Origin: Spartobacteria bacterium
Lineage (GTDB): Bacteria > Verrucomicrobiota > Verrucomicrobiia > Chthoniobacterales > UBA6821
Assembly (NCBI GenBank): GCA_947487385.1
Contig: CANKWU010000003.1
Span: 52,002 to 116,001, forward strand
Length of the DNA: 64,000 nucleotides
Direction of reading: 5' to 3'
Position numbers and translations under genes: made by a program. The notes under the pieces are model-generated. The model saw only the letters and a program-made list of their open reading frames with translations, was not told the origin of the DNA and did no database searches. Below are positions 61,287-64,000 of this stretch, in pieces (within the stretch, counting starts at the first letter, position 1; each line of letters opens with the position of its first letter).

Positions 61287-64000
61287 ATGATGACCTCCAC
61301 CAAAACAATCCCCTCCCTGCTCTTGTCATCCCTGCTAGCCTTCGCGCTGTTCGGATGCCAACCCAAGAACTCCGATGCAACGGTTTCCGGATTGAGATGC
61401 GAATACCGCGCCAATCCTGAAGGAATCGGCGCGGCAAAGCCCCGCTTGAGTTGGAAGGAAGTTTCCAACGGCAAGAACCAGAATCAAACGGCCTATCAGA
61501 TCGAGGTCTCTAATTCCCGCGGAGAGGTTGTCTGGGATTCCGGTCGGGTCAAGTCGGATCAATCGCAGGGCATTGTCTATGCGGGTCGCCCGCTCAAAGC
61601 CGTCGAAGGTTACACCTGGAAGGTTCGTATTTGGGATGCCCATAAAGGGGTCACCGCATGGAGCGATCCGGCCACCTTCAGCACAGCGATCGCCGACTGG
61701 CATGCCAAGTGGATCGGTTCGGATGTCCCCCAAGCCCCGAACCCCTTCACGACTGACGGATTGGAGTGGGTGGCCACCAAAGGCAAAAAGCTAGGAGTTC
61801 TTAATCTCTCCAAGCAGATTGACATTCCTGCCGGACAGAAGCTTGCCAGCGCAACCCTCGTACTGTTCCCGGATAATTTCTGTACTGCTACGGTGAATAG
61901 CCAACCCGCAGGGGAGGCAGTGAGGTGGGATAAAACAACGGCGTTGGATGTGACGAAGCTTTTCCAACCCGGCACCAATTCCGTCTCGCTCACCGTCACC
62001 AATAGCGATGGACTCTTTGCGGCGGTTATCGGCCGCGTGCTTCTCAAGTTCGAGGCGGGACCCGATCTTGACGTCCCGGTTGACCCCTCATGGGGAGATG
62101 CCCAGAGCCTTGGCCACAACCAGCGCTTTAACACCGCCACGACGCCCTGGAACACGCCTCCCCTTAATGATCAGCCCCGGATCCCGGTGGACTACCTCAG
62201 GAAAGAGTTCAACTCCCCGCAAAAAGAGGTGCACCGCGCCACGGCCTCGGTCGTCGCTCTTGGAACCTATGAGCTGCGCCTGAACGGAACGAGGGTCGGC
62301 GAGGATGTTCTTGCCCCAGGATGGACCGACTTCAGCAAGAGGGTCACTTCCCAGACCTATGATGTCACGAAGCTCATTCATCCGGGAACGAATGCCATTG
62401 CCGCGATTCTGGCTGACGGATGGTATGCCGGACCCCTGGCCTTCACTGGAAAGCGTAATTATTATGGTGGAAAGCCCCGTCTGAAAGTGGAGCTTGCCAT
62501 CGAATACACCGACGGAACGCAGGAGCGCGTTGTGACGGATGAGACCTGGAAGAGGGGCGAGGGTCCGATCCGGTCTGCGGAGCTCCTGCTTGGGAGCGAG
62601 GTTGACGCCAGCAAGTCCATTACGGGCTGGGACCAGCCTGGGTTCGATGCCTCCAACTGGAGTGCCGTCGTCGAGGGGATGGGACCGGTCGGCACCACTC
62701 CCCTGAAGGAGCCTCTTGTCATTCCCGATGTCTCAAGCCCTCCCCAGATCCAGGAACTATTGCCGACCGTGAAGATCACCGAGCCCTCCCCAGGGGTAGC
62801 AATCTTCGATCTCGGACAGAACATGAGCGGTTGGTCGCGTCTGAAGCTGAAGGGAAGCCCCGGACAGAAGCTCGTCGTCCGGTATGGTGAATTTCTCAAC
62901 CCTGATGGCTCGCTCTACACGGCCAATCTGCGCAGCGCCACCTCGACAGATCGCTTTACGCTGGCCGGCACAGGCGAGGAGACGCTCGAACCGTTTTCCA
63001 CCTTCCATGGATTCCGCTATGTCGAGGTCAGGGGCCTCACGGAGAAACCGGAACCTTCCATGGTAACAGGCGTGGTTGTCCACACTCCCATGGAAAGGAC
63101 GGGATCCTTCGAGTGCTCCAGTCCCATCTTGAACCAGCTCTACCACAATATTATCTGGGGACAGAAATCAAACTACATCGACGTTCCGACGGACTGCCCT
63201 CAGCGCGACGAACGTGCAGGGTGGACAGGAGATGCTGAATTCTTCATCCCCACCGCCACCTACAACTTCAACGTCAACCCTTTCTTCACCAAGTGGCTGA
63301 CAACCCTGTGCGAGGACTCCCAGCATGCCGACGGAGCCATTGCGGATGTTGCTCCCGATGTGTTGGGAAGCGGTGGAGCAACGGCATGGGCAGATTCGGC
63401 CATCATCATTCCCTATCAAATCTGGCTCTCCTACGACGACACCTCCGTGATTCGTGATCACTATCCCGCGATGGAGCGTTTCATGGATTGGCTCGCCTCC
63501 AAGACGAAGAACTCCGCCCGGAAGTTTAAAGGCGACAACTTCGGTGATTGGTTGAACAAAGGGGGCGGTGCCACCCCAGAAGTCATGGATACGGCCTATT
63601 ATGCCTACGATGCGCAACTCATGGCCGAGATGGCACATGCCATCGGGAACACACAGGCCGAGGCGAAATACTCCAAGCTTCATGACGAGCTCAAGAAGAC
63701 CTTCGCCGGATTCTTTGATCCCGACGGCACCCTGCGTGGTTGCAGCCAGACCGGCTATGTCCTTGCCTTCACGATGGGGCTTGTTCCTGACGACCTGAAG
63801 GAGAAGGCCGCCGCCAAATTCGCGGACGAGATCGCTCGTTTCAACGACCACCTTGCCACCGGATTCATCGGCACGCCCCGCCTCCTTCAGGCGCTGCACA
63901 TCGCCGGGCGTGATGACCTGGCCTACCGCCTGCTCCAGCAGGAGACTTATCCCTCGTGGCTGTTCCCCATTAAGATGGGAGCCACCACCATGTGGGAGCG
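61287..64000 (+). CDS. Alpha-L-rhamnosidase, GH78, lipoprotein (3' end outside window)
   Basis: 904 codons visible. Lipoprotein signal (LLLSSLLAFALFGC), an Ig-like N-terminal domain, a beta-sandwich carbohydrate-binding region (RKEFNSPQKEVHRATASVVA, GTYELRLNGTRVGEDVLAPG), FDLGQNMSGW, and the (alpha/alpha)6 catalytic domain with VPTDCPQRDERAGWTGDAEF (D641, E642 and E651, the family's acidic cluster). Releases L-rhamnose from polysaccharides or glycosides at the cell surface. Same strand and 135 bp after the esterase gene. Confidence 0.93.
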   Translation, partial: MMTSTKTIPSLLLSSLLAFALFGCQPKNSDATVSGLRCEYRANPEGIGAAKPRLSWKEVSNGKNQNQTAYQIEVSNSRGEVVWDSGRVKSDQSQGIVYAGRPLKAVEGYTWKVRIWDAHKGVTAWSDPATFSTAIADWHAKWIGSDVPQAPNPFTTDGLEWVATKGKKLGVLNLSKQIDIPAGQKLASATLVLFPDNFCTATVNSQPAGEAVRWDKTTALDVTKLFQPGTNSVSLTVTNSDGLFAAVIGRVLLKFEAGPDLDVPVDPSWGDAQSLGHNQRFNTATTPWNTPPLNDQPRIPVDYLRKEFNSPQKEVHRATASVVALGTYELRLNGTRVGEDVLAPGWTDFSKRVTSQTYDVTKLIHPGTNAIAAILADGWYAGPLAFTGKRNYYGGKPRLKVELAIEYTDGTQERVVTDETWKRGEGPIRSAELLLGSEVDASKSITGWDQPGFDASNWSAVVEGMGPVGTTPLKEPLVIPDVSSPPQIQELLPTVKITEPSPGVAIFDLGQNMSGWSRLKLKGSPGQKLVVRYGEFLNPDGSLYTANLRSATSTDRFTLAGTGEETLEPFSTFHGFRYVEVRGLTEKPEPSMVTGVVVHTPMERTGSFECSSPILNQLYHNIIWGQKSNYIDVPTDCPQRDERAGWTGDAEFFIPTATYNFNVNPFFTKWLTTLCEDSQHADGAIADVAPDVLGSGGATAWADSAIIIPYQIWLSYDDTSVIRDHYPAMERFMDWLASKTKNSARKFKGDNFGDWLNKGGGATPEVMDTAYYAYDAQLMAEMAHAIGNTQAEAKYSKLHDELKKTFAGFFDPDGTLRGCSQTGYVLAFTMGLVPDDLKEKAAAKFADEIARFNDHLATGFIGTPRLLQALHIAGRDDLAYRLLQQETYPSWLFPIKMGATTMWE

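Overview
The window reads as a chromosomal segment of a Gram-negative, LPS-bearing bacterium, most likely a member of the Verrucomicrobiota (PVC group). The evidence is combined rather than single: lipid A/Kdo and LPS-export genes (kdsA, lptC-like, lptA-like, lptB), an HPr kinase plus HPr pair, a futalosine-type menaquinone enzyme, pseudopilin-like proteins with an H-Xn-DG tail, and secreted glycoside hydrolases. The DNA is moderately GC-rich and mostly densely coding. I saw no prophage, insertion sequence, CRISPR array or rRNA operon. The assignment to phylum is inference from family composition; I could not run a search.

Layout. 1-6.5 kb: the tail of a pseudopilin-like gene, then gpsA-plsY (minus), msrB and a VIT-family membrane protein, a NUDIX hydrolase, ppk1 and a tRNA-Gly(UCC) with an odd partial copy of its 3' end. 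6.5-16.5 kb: smc, a CvpA-like membrane protein, gatB, bioF, a membrane protein with a Pro-Thr tail, and a DEAD-box helicase directly behind tRNA-Ser. 16.9-26.5 kb: an isolated short nuoG, an M20 dipeptidase, a WalJ-like metallohydrolase, a family 9 glycosyltransferase, tRNA-Arg, bioB, rnr, a pseudopilin and tRNA-Gly(CCC).

26.8-32.9 kb: a sugar/polyol catabolic locus. A minus-strand operon encodes a two-domain isomerase-epimerase fusion (sugar-phosphate isomerase domain plus an AlsE-like ketohexose-phosphate 3-epimerase domain), two zinc-type dehydrogenases (one GatD-like) and L-rhamnose isomerase. A divergent DeoR regulator sits across an AT-rich, repeat-bearing 120-bp region. No kinase or aldolase is present. 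This is the most likely place for an undescribed pathway.

32.9-51.2 kb: mscL, a glyoxalase-like protein, pta-mpl, queF-queC-queE, a D,D-carboxypeptidase, pfkA, apt, a PAP2 phosphatase, a second carboxypeptidase, then kdsA-lptC-lptA-lptB-hprK-ptsH, prmA, pyrD, an MqnD-like gene and an unrecognised protein built from two copies of a ~65-residue unit. 51.3-55.5 kb: rpmI-rplT-pheS-pheT. 55.5-64 kb: a 530-bp noncoding gap, then three secreted proteins that look like the start of a polysaccharide-degrading cluster: a GH42-like glycosidase and an SGNH esterase that share an almost identical N-terminal module, and an alpha-L-rhamnosidase (GH78) cut by the window end. The rhamnosidase and the rhamnose isomerase 33 kb away could act in the same catabolic chain.
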